Below are positions 7,803-16,397 of a stretch of 20,674 nucleotides of DNA, in pieces (within the stretch, counting starts at the first letter, position 1; each line of letters starts with the position of its first letter). The stretch comes from an uncultured Eubacteriales bacterium (GTDB taxonomy: Bacteria; Bacillota; Clostridia; Oscillospirales; Acutalibacteraceae). The stretch covers positions 1-20,674 of the forward strand of contig CAQBRY010000012.1 of assembly GCA_948762645.1 (NCBI GenBank), in the 5' to 3' direction. A program made the translations under genes and the position numbers. The notes below the pieces were generated by a model, which had not been told where the DNA came from, ran no database searches, and worked only from the letters and a program-made list of their open reading frames with translations.

Positions 7803-7967
7803 ATGAAAATAAGTGAAAAAGATAACATCCCTACAAATGCAAAAATAGAAGAAATACCTGTACCTGAAAGGTTTCCAAACCAAAAATCATATAAGTCAAA
7901 TATTTCTATACCTTCTGAAGAAAATATAGACAGAATAAAAAATTGGTCTGAAGACAACAAACTATAA
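7803..7967 (+). CDS. 54-aa small protein, possibly DUF3787-like
   Basis: This is a short plus-strand gene with a strong ribosome binding site (AAGGAG, 10 bases before the ATG) and a clean stop at 7965-7967. The protein is charged, lacks membrane segments, and contains IEEIPVPERFPNQKSYKSN, then SIPSEENIDRIKNWSEDNKL at the C-terminus. That end resembles, from memory, the small clostridial family DUF3787, whose members end in a similar serine-proline-rich stretch and a K-W-V-D-x-N-x tail. It lies 90 bases after bioY with no obvious terminator between, so read-through from bioY is likely. The gap contains nested short inverted repeats (CTGAAA/TTTCAG around AATCTATAGATT). Function unknown. The alternative is that only the gene call, not the family, is right. 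Confidence 0.62.
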   Translation: MKISEKDNIPTNAKIEEIPVPERFPNQKSYKSNISIPSEENIDRIKNWSEDNKL

Positions 7968-7972
7968 ATTTT

Positions 7973-8000
7973 TGCCTATAATATTTAAATATTATAGGCA
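7973..8000. terminator. 28-bp perfect palindrome between convergent genes
   Basis: Each 14-base arm reads TGCCTATAATATTT and joins its complement with no spacer. It fills the 40-base gap between the convergent small protein gene (ends 7967) and the ADP-ribosyltransferase gene (ends 8008). It is placed to act as a terminator for both strands. Neither side has a strong T run, only TATTTG on the plus strand and AAAATTTA on the minus strand, so efficiency is uncertain. A protein-binding site is possible because the sequence is a true palindrome. Confidence 0.6.
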
Positions 8001-8007
8001 TATTTGA

Positions 8008-9039
8008 CTATATACATAAAGAAACTTCAACAAATAGTACATCATAATTTTTTGAAGCAAAACTTATTTCTTCAGTTGCAATTTTGTCAATTTTAAATCT
8101 TTGACTTGGAGATAATAATGCCTCCGATTCTGAATCCTTAAATTTACTTCCAAAAACGACCATTCCTCTAGGACGGTGTTTCGATATATCTAATTTAAGA
8201 ATAACAGGACTTTTACCTTCATTTAAATTTTTAACAGCAAATTCTTCTGCAATCGTTCTATTTGAAGTTGTACTCATAAACCCTTTATCTAAAAATATTT
8301 GCCCTTTTCTTAATTTATTTGATTTTTGAGTCAACATATTTTTTAAAGATTGCTCGTCTAATCCTCTATAAAGTAATTTAATTTCGTCTCCTATACTTCC
8401 TCTATCTACAATCTCAATTAATTTTCTTGCATCATAACTAAACTGTGCTAAAGTTTGTATATCACAGGTACTACTTTCAAGTCTTTGTGGAACATAAGAA
8501 TTTCCAAATACAAATAAATTTCCCCGTAGGACTCCATTAATTATATTATAATAATCTCCAGTATAATCATCTATTATTTCTTGATCACTTTTATTACGGT
8601 TAATACTAAAATTCACTTTATAAATATCTTCCATGTCTAAATGGGAAATATATTGACTTTTCTTAGGTTCAAAAGATAATTTACGTATTAAACCCTTCCT
8701 AATCATTCTAGAAAATCTACTAATTTGAATCAGAAAATTATTTTTATTATTAATATTACGGTATATCATAGGAAAATATTCATTTTTACGGTATCCAAAA
8801 AACATACATTTAAATTTATATTCATCTAAACTCTGTAATCTATTAATGATCTCTTTCGTGCTTTTATGTTTATGCTTTCCAATAAAATTTTTTATTATTT
8901 TAATTTCTAGTGGTGTAAATCTGATTTCATTTGATAAATTTGTATCATCGTATGTATGATTTGGAATTCTCACATTAAAAATTGAATCTAATGGCACTGC
9001 TTTAAAACTTAAGCAACACATTTGATAAATTAAACACAA
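8008..9039 (-). CDS. probable secreted arginine-type ADP-ribosyltransferase
   Basis: This 343-aa protein (from TTG at 9039) has a C-terminal ADP-ribosyltransferase exoenzyme domain of the R-S-E class found in clostridial binary toxins. These enzymes transfer ADP-ribose from NAD+ to target proteins. Motifs seen are DDYTGDYYNIINGVLRG (157-173), LLYRGLD with catalytic-site R225, GFMSTTSN with the STT motif (256-258), and SESEALLS with the E304-x-E306 pair that usually marks arginine specificity. Residues 1-150 are unassigned. The TTG start is poor: the only good Shine-Dalgarno sequence (GGGAG, 9076-9080) lies far upstream. The frame stays open for nine more codons to an ATA at 9066, and that extension creates a lysine-rich hydrophobic signal peptide ending in LSFKA. 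So the true product is probably secreted and 352 residues long. It has its own consensus promoter. The target is unknown. Confidence 0.87.
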   Translation of the reverse strand: MCLIYQMCCLSFKAVPLDSIFNVRIPNHTYDDTNLSNEIRFTPLEIKIIKNFIGKHKHKSTKEIINRLQSLDEYKFKCMFFGYRKNEYFPMIYRNINNKNNFLIQISRFSRMIRKGLIRKLSFEPKKSQYISHLDMEDIYKVNFSINRNKSDQEIIDDYTGDYYNIINGVLRGNLFVFGNSYVPQRLESSTCDIQTLAQFSYDARKLIEIVDRGSIGDEIKLLYRGLDEQSLKNMLTQKSNKLRKGQIFLDKGFMSTTSNRTIAEEFAVKNLNEGKSPVILKLDISKHRPRGMVVFGSKFKDSESEALLSPSQRFKIDKIATEEISFASKNYDVLFVEVSLCI

Positions 9040-9102
9040 AAAACATATTTTTAAAAAATTCTTTATAAGTCTTCTCTCCCTTTGATTTATAACACCAATT
9101 TA

Positions 9103-9131
9103 ATTATAGATTAATATAAATCCTATGTCAA
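9103..9131 (-). promoter_or_regulatory. perfect consensus promoter of the ADP-ribosyltransferase gene
   Basis: On the minus strand TTGACA (9131-9126), a 17-base spacer and TATAAT (9108-9103) form a full consensus sigma-A promoter. The predicted start near 9096 lies 16 bases before GGGAG (9076-9080). The promoter begins 15 bases after the uvrC stop codon, and no terminator for uvrC is visible, so uvrC transcripts may also enter this gene. Confidence 0.88.
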
Positions 9132-9146
9132 CTACTACCATAATGA

Positions 9147-10964
9147 CTAATCTTTATTCAATTTTTTAAAATAGTCATATATAGATTCAGCACAAGGCTT
9201 AGTAATTCCCTCAACAAAAAGGAGTTCTTTCACAGATGCTAACGATATATTCCTTATACTTCCAAACTTTTTAAGAAGTAAATTAGCTCTTTTCTTGCCA
9301 ACTCCCGGTATATTAGTAAGCATTGACCCTTTTACTCTCTTACTCCTAAGTCCCTTATGATATCCAATAGTATACCTATGGACTTCATCTTGCACCCTTG
9401 TTATAAAAGAAAACAGCTTCTGATTTTTGCTTATATTTATTTCTTTATTATGAGTAGTTATAGCCCTAGTACGATGTTTATTATCTTTCACCATACCAAA
9501 AATAGGAACATACATGTTTTCACTTGCAAAAATTTCTTTCGCAGCACTAACTTGTCCATATCCCCCATCAACTAAAATTAAATCTGGAAGTTTACCAAAT
9601 CCAGAACCAGACGTTTTATTTTCCCTATAATTTTTTATACGTCTGCTCATAATTTCTCTTATAGAATTATAATCGTCCTGATGATCAATACTTTTTATTT
9701 TAAATCTTTTATATTCAGACTTTAGAGGCTTCATATTATTAAAAACCACCATCCCCCCAACATTATCACTGCCTTGTAAATTTGAAATATCATAAGCTTC
9801 AATATATAAAGGTATAGTATCAAGAGACAGTAAATTTTTTAAATCTTCAAGTAAAGAAAAATCACTATTATCACTATCATAATGAAAAACTTCATAAGCA
9901 TTACTTTTACACATCTGCACTAATTTGAACTGATCTCCCCTAGAAGGAACAAGAATTTTAACATTTTTACCTTTAACTTTATATATCCATTTTTTTATTA
10001 AATCTACATTTTCAATAGTTCCGTCAAGCGTTATATTTTTAGGTACATAATCTTTTACGTCGTAATATCTTTTTATAAATTCTGTTCGAAGTGACACTTC
10101 ATCATCAAAGGAATCAAATATAAAATTTTCCGTATCGTATAGATTACCATTTTCAAATCTAAAAACATGTATAGATGCTTTTTGCTTGTTAATAGCTATA
10201 GCAATAATATCTTGATCCTTTACCCTATTAGATACGACTTTTTGTTTTTCTTTAATAACAGACTTTATAGATTTTATTCTATCCCTGATACTTGCAGCTT
10301 TTTCAAAATTTAAACTCTCAGACGCTTTGATCATTTCTCTACTAAGGTATTCTATAGTATTACTACTTCCATTTTTAATAAATGATATGGCTTCATCAAT
10401 TAAAAGTCTGTATTCCTTAACTGACATATTTCCCAAACAAGGTGATACACACTTATTAATATAATAATTTAAACATGGTCTACTTTTAACTTTAGAAAAA
10501 TTTCTGCTACAAGTCGGTAATTTGAAAATATTTACAACTTCCTCTACAAGATTTTTTACATAAAATGAATTTATATAAGGACCAAAATACAAAGAACCAT
10601 CGTCAATTCTTTGTTTTACGTACAAAATTCTTGGCCATTCTTCATTAGTTACTTTTATATAACTATACCCTTTTCCATCCTTAAGCAAAATATTATATTT
10701 TGGTCTATATCTCTTAATTAAACTGCATTCCAAAACTAAAGCTTCAAATTCGCTGTCAGTAATTATATAGTCGAAATCTTCAATATTAGAAACCATTTTT
10801 CTGACCTTATCAGAATGTTTTTGACTTACCATAAAATATTGGGAAACTCTTCTTTTAAGAATCTTAGCTTTCCCAATATATATTATATTTTTATCTGAGT
10901 CTTTCATAATGTATACGCCAGGACTCTCCGGCAAATTGTTAGCTTTAATTTTTAGATTATTCAT
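9147..10964 (-). CDS. uvrC: UvrABC nuclease subunit C
   Basis: This 605-aa dual nuclease makes the 3' and 5' incisions around DNA lesions after UvrB is loaded. Numbering from the ATG at 10964: a GIY-YIG domain (GVY 16-18, YIG 29-31) makes the 3' cut. Four cysteines at 152, 164, 172 and 176 have the same spacing as those reported to bind a [4Fe-4S] cluster in E. coli UvrC. A UVR segment (about 205-236) contacts UvrB. The RNase H-like domain has D392, D466 (in DGGYGQ) and H529, and tandem helix-hairpin-helix motifs fill about 551-601. A TTG at 10976 would add four residues but sits 1-2 bases from AGGGG, so the ATG is preferred although its spacing (about 13) is long. It lies 29 bases after uvrA. 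Confidence 0.97.
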   Translation of the reverse strand: MNNLKIKANNLPESPGVYIMKDSDKNIIYIGKAKILKRRVSQYFMVSQKHSDKVRKMVSNIEDFDYIITDSEFEALVLECSLIKRYRPKYNILLKDGKGYSYIKVTNEEWPRILYVKQRIDDGSLYFGPYINSFYVKNLVEEVVNIFKLPTCSRNFSKVKSRPCLNYYINKCVSPCLGNMSVKEYRLLIDEAISFIKNGSSNTIEYLSREMIKASESLNFEKAASIRDRIKSIKSVIKEKQKVVSNRVKDQDIIAIAINKQKASIHVFRFENGNLYDTENFIFDSFDDEVSLRTEFIKRYYDVKDYVPKNITLDGTIENVDLIKKWIYKVKGKNVKILVPSRGDQFKLVQMCKSNAYEVFHYDSDNSDFSLLEDLKNLLSLDTIPLYIEAYDISNLQGSDNVGGMVVFNNMKPLKSEYKRFKIKSIDHQDDYNSIREIMSRRIKNYRENKTSGSGFGKLPDLILVDGGYGQVSAAKEIFASENMYVPIFGMVKDNKHRTRAITTHNKEINISKNQKLFSFITRVQDEVHRYTIGYHKGLRSKRVKGSMLTNIPGVGKKRANLLLKKFGSIRNISLASVKELLFVEGITKPCAESIYDYFKKLNKD

Positions 10965-10993
10965 AATCTGAATCAATCCCCTACTAAACTAGT

Positions 10994-13822
10994 TTATAAA
11001 CTTAAAATTTTTTTAAGATACATACCAGTATATGAATCGGAAACCAAAGAAACTTCTTCCGGAGTACCTTTTGCAATAATTTGTCCTCCATTATCTCCGC
11101 CTTCTGGACCTAAGTCTATTATATAATCGCACACTTTGATAAGGTCTAAATTGTGTTCGATAATCAGAACCGTATTTCCGGAATCCACAAGTTTTTGAAG
11201 TACATAAATCAGTTTATGGACGTCAGCTATATGAAGTCCTGTAGTAGGCTCATCCAATATATAAAGAGTCTTCCCTGTGGACCTTTTTGAAAGTTCAGAA
11301 GCAAGTTTAACTCTTTGAGCTTCTCCTCCCGACAAAGTAGTAGCGGACTGTCCTAATTTAATATATCCAAGTCCGACTTCTTTTAAAGTTTCTATTTTTC
11401 TTTTTATTTTAGGTATATTGGAAAAAAATTTCAAAGCTTCATCTACCGTCATTTCAAGTATATCGCTAATATTCTTCCCTTTATATTTTACCTGAAGTGT
11501 TTCCCTACTATACCTTTTTCCTTTACAAACTTCACATGGAACATAAATATCCGATAAAAAATGCATTTCTATCTTTATTATACCGTCTCCTTGACAAGCT
11601 TCGCATCTTCCTCCTTTAACATTAAATGAAAATCTTCCGCTGCTAAACCCTTTTGACTTTGCATCGTTTGTAGATGCAAAAAGTTCTCTTATATCCGTAA
11701 AAACTCCCGTATATGTTGCAGGATTTGACCGGGGGGTTCTACCTATAGGGGACTGACTTATATCAATAATTTTATCAAAATTTTCAATACCTTTTATTTC
11801 CTTGTGTTTTCCGGGCGTTAATTTAGATCTATTTATCTTGCTGGACAAATCCTTATAAATAATGTCGTTTACTAAAGTAGATTTTCCAGAACCCGATACG
11901 CCTGTAATACAAGTCATTGTACCAATGGGAATTTCTGCGTCAATATTTTTAAGATTATTCTGACTTGCCCCAACTACTTTTAAAAATTTACCGTTTCCTT
12001 TTCTCCTAGTCGCTGGAACTGATATATATTTTTTACCGCTAAGATATTGACCTGTAATAGAATCTTCACAGTTTTTAATATCGTCAATATTTCCAACGCA
12101 AGTTATATATCCCCCATTTACACCAGACCCAGGACCTACGTCTACAATACAGTCTGCAGAATACATAGTTTCTTCATCATGTTCAACTACGATAACAGTA
12201 TTTCCTAAATCTCTAAGTCTTTGAAGAGTGGCAATAAGTTTACTGTTGTCTCTTTGATGGAGTCCAATACTTGGTTCATCGAGTATATATAAAACCCCTA
12301 CAAGTGAAGATCCTATTTGGGTTGCTAGTCTAATTCTCTGACTCTCACCTCCGGAAAGAGTACCGGCTTGTCTTGAGAGAGTCAAATACTCCAGTCCTAC
12401 GCTTTTTAAAAATGTAAGTCTTGAAACTATCTCTTTTAATATAGGCTGTGAAATAATTTTGTCTTTCTGACCAAGCTCAAGACTATCAATAAACTCCAAG
12501 CACTGCTTGATAGATTTATCGCAAAACTCCGATATATTAATTCCGCCCACCGTAACAGATAAACTATTTTGGGAAAGTCTTTTTCCTCCACATTCACTGC
12601 AAGGTATAGTACTCATAAAAGTTTCTATTTCACTTTTTATCCAAGCACTTTGAGTTTCTCTAAATCTTCTTTCAAGATTATTTATTATTCCCTCAAATTT
12701 ATTTTTGTACATTGTTCTTCCATACTCATTTTCCCTTACAAGCTCTAATTTTTCCCCTTTAGTACCGTAAAGGAGAATATCTATAATCTCATTTGGAAGC
12801 TTAGCAAGGGGTATCTTTAGAGAAAAGTTATATTTTTTGGATAACGCGTCAAAATACATATTTGCTATAGAATTCCCCTCCATAGACCATCCGCTGCCTT
12901 TTATTCCTCCTTCTCTAATAGACTTCGATTTATCAGGTATAATAAGCTCAGGATCTATTTTCATAAAAACACCTAATCCTGTACACTTTTTACATGCTCC
13001 AAACGGACTATTAAAAGAAAACATTCTTGGAGTTAACTCTTCAAAACTTATATTATGCTCCGGACAAGAAAAATCTTTGGAAAATAATATATCTTCTTCC
13101 CCATCAACATTTATAATAATTATTCCTTCAGATAAATCTGATGCAGATTCTATTGACTCAGAAAGTCTGGATTTTATTTCGTTATCTATTTTTAATCTGT
13201 CAACAATTACTTCAATATTATGCTTTTTATTTTTGTCTAGCTTAATATCTTCAGATAAATCATATACTTCACCATCAATCCTGACCCGAACAAAACCATT
13301 TTTTCTAATATTTTCAATTTCTTTTAAATGTTCACCTTTTCTACCCCTCACAATCGGAGACAAAACCTGAATTTTCTTTCCTTCTCCCAAACTCATAACC
13401 TTATCTACAATCTGATCAATGGTCTGATGAGATATTTCTCTTCCACACACAGGACAGTGCGGTATTCCTATTCTTGCATATAGAAGTCTAAGGTAATCAT
13501 ATATTTCGGTAATTGTACCGACTGTAGACCTAGGATTTTTTGACGTCGTTTTTTGATCTATAGAGATTGACGGAGAAAGTCCCTCTATACTTTCTACATC
13601 AGGTTTATCCATTTGTCCAAGAAACATTCTTGCATAAGACGAGAGAGACTCAATATATCTTCTTTGCCCTTCAGCATATATAGTATCAAACGCCAAAGAA
13701 GATTTTCCCGATCCAGAAAGACCAGTAAAAACTATAAGTTTATCGCGAGGTATGACTAAATCAACATTTTTTAAATTATGTTCTTTAGCACCTTTTATAA
13801 TAATATCACCGATAAATATCAT
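10994..13822 (-). CDS. uvrA: excinuclease ABC subunit A
   Basis: This DNA damage sensor of nucleotide excision repair is about 942 aa from the ATG at 13822. It dimerises, scans DNA and loads UvrB. It has two ABC ATPase modules: Walker A motifs GLSGSGKSS (34-42) and GVSGSGKST (641-649), with ABC signatures LSGGESQR and LSGGEAQR (830-837). Zinc-binding cysteine pairs appear at CPVC, CSEC, CEAC and CEVC. The frame stays open for 36 more codons upstream to 13930, but that part is hydrophobic, unlike any UvrA N-terminus, and overlaps the divergent promoter. The ATG at 13822 gives the normal beginning before IIIKGAKEHNLKNV. GAGG is only one or two bases from this ATG, which is unusually close. A TATAAT (about 13859-13864, minus) is a possible -10. 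No LexA box was recognised. Confidence 0.97.
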   Translation of the reverse strand: MIFIGDIIIKGAKEHNLKNVDLVIPRDKLIVFTGLSGSGKSSLAFDTIYAEGQRRYIESLSSYARMFLGQMDKPDVESIEGLSPSISIDQKTTSKNPRSTVGTITEIYDYLRLLYARIGIPHCPVCGREISHQTIDQIVDKVMSLGEGKKIQVLSPIVRGRKGEHLKEIENIRKNGFVRVRIDGEVYDLSEDIKLDKNKKHNIEVIVDRLKIDNEIKSRLSESIESASDLSEGIIIINVDGEEDILFSKDFSCPEHNISFEELTPRMFSFNSPFGACKKCTGLGVFMKIDPELIIPDKSKSIREGGIKGSGWSMEGNSIANMYFDALSKKYNFSLKIPLAKLPNEIIDILLYGTKGEKLELVRENEYGRTMYKNKFEGIINNLERRFRETQSAWIKSEIETFMSTIPCSECGGKRLSQNSLSVTVGGINISEFCDKSIKQCLEFIDSLELGQKDKIISQPILKEIVSRLTFLKSVGLEYLTLSRQAGTLSGGESQRIRLATQIGSSLVGVLYILDEPSIGLHQRDNSKLIATLQRLRDLGNTVIVVEHDEETMYSADCIVDVGPGSGVNGGYITCVGNIDDIKNCEDSITGQYLSGKKYISVPATRRKGNGKFLKVVGASQNNLKNIDAEIPIGTMTCITGVSGSGKSTLVNDIIYKDLSSKINRSKLTPGKHKEIKGIENFDKIIDISQSPIGRTPRSNPATYTGVFTDIRELFASTNDAKSKGFSSGRFSFNVKGGRCEACQGDGIIKIEMHFLSDIYVPCEVCKGKRYSRETLQVKYKGKNISDILEMTVDEALKFFSNIPKIKRKIETLKEVGLGYIKLGQSATTLSGGEAQRVKLASELSKRSTGKTLYILDEPTTGLHIADVHKLIYVLQKLVDSGNTVLIIEHNLDLIKVCDYIIDLGPEGGDNGGQIIAKGTPEEVSLVSDSYTGMYLKKILSL

Positions 13823-13847
13823 TCCTCTTTTAAATATTTTATAAACA

Positions 13848-13876
13848 TTGACAAAAAATATTATATGATCTATAAT
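13848..13876 (+). promoter_or_regulatory. perfect consensus promoter of the 121-aa unknown gene
   Basis: TTGACA (13848-13853), a 17-base spacer and TATAAT (13871-13876) lie on the plus strand. The predicted transcript starts near 13883, before AAGGAGG at 13901-13907. The element overlaps the region in which the divergent uvrA promoter must lie, so the two promoters may compete. Confidence 0.88.
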
Positions 13877-13919
13877 TATATAATAATATAATAATATCAT
13901 AAGGAGGGTAAATTTTATT

Positions 13920-14285
13920 ATGGATAACAAATTAACAGAAAAACAAGAAGATAAAATTCATGGAGGTATGATTTTATTAGATTCAAATAACATTGTATAT
14001 TTGATTGACGAAACAAATTACGAAATATTATTTCAATGCACATTCGGACAACTTAGCTTCGCTAGTATACCAAAATATCAAAAAAGGTGGTGTTCACTGA
14101 ATATTTCAGAAGTTACTGACCTTGACAATATATACAATGATTCTTATCTTCAAGAAATAAACGCAAAAAACAATCATAAACACCCACATACTTACGGACG
14201 CCTTCCAAGTGGGTTTTATCGCAAAATTGTGAAAGGACAAGATGGTTCACCTAAAGTCCTAGATGGTTTCGTCAATATACCATAA
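13920..14285 (+). CDS. unknown 121-aa protein inserted antisense in the uvrB-uvrA gap
   Basis: I do not recognise this protein. It is soluble and charged, with no signal peptide or membrane segment. The N-terminal third contains GGMILLDSNNIVYLIDE, the middle QLSFASIPKYQKRWCSLNI, and the C-terminal third a histidine-rich segment (NHKHPHTYGRLPSGFYRKI). The reading frame is well supported: AAGGAGGGT lies 12 bases before the ATG, a full consensus promoter precedes it, and a hairpin terminator follows. It is therefore a complete one-gene transcription unit. It points against uvrA and uvrB, which are normally adjacent and co-directional, so I infer a later insertion. It could be an accessory or effector protein, but the sequence alone gives no function. 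Confidence 0.75.
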   Translation: MDNKLTEKQEDKIHGGMILLDSNNIVYLIDETNYEILFQCTFGQLSFASIPKYQKRWCSLNISEVTDLDNIYNDSYLQEINAKNNHKHPHTYGRLPSGFYRKIVKGQDGSPKVLDGFVNIP

Positions 14286-14313
14286 ATTAACCGATTGAAT
14301 ACTTTAATTTTAT

Positions 14314-14348
14314 AATCTGAACTTTTTTATAATCGTTCAGATTTTTTT
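14314..14348 (+). terminator. terminator of the 121-aa gene, overlapping the uvrB 3' end
   Basis: A 9-bp perfect stem (AATCTGAAC at 14314-14322 with GTTCAGATT at 14335-14343) has a 12-base loop and ends in a run of seven T (14342-14348). Its right arm and part of its loop are also the last codons and stop (14327-14329) of uvrB on the other strand. On the minus strand the hairpin is not followed by a T run, so it is likely to act mainly for the plus-strand gene. Confidence 0.85.
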
Positions 14349-16294
14349 ATTTTTTCTATCTCATCTCTCAAAAATGCAGCGTGTTCAAACTCTAACATCT
14401 TTGCGGCAAATTTCATTTCTTTAGTCAACTTTTCAATTAATTTATCTTTTTCCTTTTTATTTAACTTACCATATCCTTTTTTATTTTTTCCGGTTTCTTC
14501 ACTAGATATTTCAAGAATGTCTGAAACACCCTTTACTATGGTTTTTGGAGTAATACCATGTTCTTTATTATATTTTATTTGTAAATTTCTTCTTCTTTTA
14601 GTTTCATTTATAGCCACATTCATAGAGCGGGTAATAGAATCTGCATACATGATAACTTGTCCGTTAGAATTTCTTGCAGCACGGCCTATAGTTTGTATTA
14701 AAGACCTCTCAGACCTTAAAAATCCTTCTTTATCTGCATCTAATATGGCAACTAACGAAACTTCCGGTATATCCAGACCTTCTCTGAGGAGGTTTATTCC
14801 TACTAAAACGTCAATATTTCCAAGTCTTAGATCTCTTATTACCTCCATTCTTTCCATAGTGTCAATGTCACTGTGAAGATATTTCACTTTTATATCTAAT
14901 TCTTCTAAATAAGTCGTAAGATCTTCAGCCATTTTTTTAGTCAAAGTAGTAATTAATACTCTCTCTTTGACAGTAACTCTTTTATTTATTTCTCCAACTA
15001 AATCATCTATTTGTCCTAAAACGGGCTTAACAATTATTTCGGGATCAAGGAGTCCAGTAGGACGGATAATTTGTTCTACAATCACTTTGCTTTTTTCAAT
15101 TTCGAAATCGCCGGGAGTAGCGCTAACAAAAACTACTTGATTAATTTTATTATAAAATTCATCAAAAGTCATAGGTCTGTTATCGTAAGAAGAAGGAAGT
15201 CTAAACCCATGCTCAATTAAATTATCTTTTCTGGCTCTATCACCTGCATACATAGCTCTAACCTGCGGTAAAGTTACATGAGATTCATCCACAAACAATA
15301 AAAAATCGTCTGGAAAATAATCAAATAAAGTAAATGGTGCACTTCCCGGTTCTCTGTCAGACATAATTCTGGAGTAATTTTCTATTCCCTTACAAAAACC
15401 TATCTCCTGAAGCATTTCCATATCATATTTTACTCTTTGTTCTATACGTTGGGCCTCTACTAATTTATCATTACTTCTAAAAAAATCTACTCTTTCATAC
15501 ATCTCTTTTTCTATCTCACTTAAAGCCTTATCAAGCTTCTCCTTTGGTACAATATAATGAGATGCAGGATATATAGCCACATGTTTTAATAATTTTTCCA
15601 CTTTACCCGTAACAGGACTAACTTCACATATTCTATCTATTTCATCACCAAAAAATTCTACCCTAATTAATGAATTATTTGATACAGCAGGAAAAATTTC
15701 AACTACGTCACCTCTAACTCTAAACTTATTTCTGACTAAATTCATATCATTTCTTTCATACTGTAGTTCAATAAGTTTACTAATCAAATCTTCCCTTTTC
15801 TTTTTTGATCCTAATCTAAGGGATATAACCATAGTACGATAATCTATCGGATTTCCCAAACTATATATACAAGAAACACTAGATACAATTATTACATCTC
15901 TTCTTTCGGATAATGCAGATGTAGCAGAATGCCGTAATTTATCTATCTCATCATTGATAGACGAATCTTTTTCAATATAAGTATCCGTGGAAGATATATA
16001 AGATTCAGGTTGATAATAGTCATAATAACTAACAAAATACTCAACAGCATTATTGGGAAAGAAAGTTCTAAATTCACTGCAAAGCTGGGCTGCTAAAGTT
16101 TTATTATGAGCCAATATTAAAGTTGGTTTTTGAGTTTCCTGTATTATATTTGCCATAGTAAATGTTTTTCCAGATCCCGTAACTCCTAATAAAGTCTGTT
16201 CTCTATAACCAGAATTTATCCCATCAGTTAATTTACTTACAGCTTTAAGCTGATCTCCTTGAAGATCATAATTAGATTCTATTTTAAACTCCAT
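14327..16294 (-). CDS. uvrB: excinuclease ABC subunit B
   Basis: This 655-aa helicase-like core of nucleotide excision repair receives damaged DNA from UvrA, verifies the lesion and recruits UvrC. The Walker A motif GVTGSGKT is at 37-44. The beta-hairpin that clamps the DNA strand reads YYDYYQPESYI (about 90-100), DESH (336-339) is the helicase motif II, and the C-terminal half has helicase motifs including GRAARN. A UVR motif for UvrC contact fills about 618-652. Length is normal. The ATG at 16294 is preceded by GAGGTG about 12 bases upstream, and TATAAT (16331-16326, minus) is a possible -10 without a clear -35. It would normally be followed directly by uvrA, but here a 500-base gap with an antisense gene separates them. 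Confidence 0.97.
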   Translation of the reverse strand: MEFKIESNYDLQGDQLKAVSKLTDGINSGYREQTLLGVTGSGKTFTMANIIQETQKPTLILAHNKTLAAQLCSEFRTFFPNNAVEYFVSYYDYYQPESYISSTDTYIEKDSSINDEIDKLRHSATSALSERRDVIIVSSVSCIYSLGNPIDYRTMVISLRLGSKKKREDLISKLIELQYERNDMNLVRNKFRVRGDVVEIFPAVSNNSLIRVEFFGDEIDRICEVSPVTGKVEKLLKHVAIYPASHYIVPKEKLDKALSEIEKEMYERVDFFRSNDKLVEAQRIEQRVKYDMEMLQEIGFCKGIENYSRIMSDREPGSAPFTLFDYFPDDFLLFVDESHVTLPQVRAMYAGDRARKDNLIEHGFRLPSSYDNRPMTFDEFYNKINQVVFVSATPGDFEIEKSKVIVEQIIRPTGLLDPEIIVKPVLGQIDDLVGEINKRVTVKERVLITTLTKKMAEDLTTYLEELDIKVKYLHSDIDTMERMEVIRDLRLGNIDVLVGINLLREGLDIPEVSLVAILDADKEGFLRSERSLIQTIGRAARNSNGQVIMYADSITRSMNVAINETKRRRNLQIKYNKEHGITPKTIVKGVSDILEISSEETGKNKKGYGKLNKKEKDKLIEKLTKEMKFAAKMLEFEHAAFLRDEIEKIKKSERL

Positions 16295-16397
16295 ATTTTA
16301 ATTTAACACCTCTCTTTTTACAAAAATTATACTAAAAATAATATTACTATAAAAATTATATTTATACAATTTATTATACTATATATTTTAAAATAAA

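Noticed and set aside
12837..13370. 177-aa plus-strand open frame inside uvrA
   Set aside because: It is antisense to a highly conserved gene, is serine- and isoleucine-rich as expected for a shadow frame, and has no initiation signals.
13800..13920. LexA/SOS box controlling uvrA
   Set aside because: No GAAC...GTTC type dyad is present near the uvrA start.
13823..13930. 36-residue N-terminal extension of UvrA
   Set aside because: It is hydrophobic, absent from the UvrA family as I know it, and overlaps the divergent promoter region. The ATG at 13822 gives the normal start.
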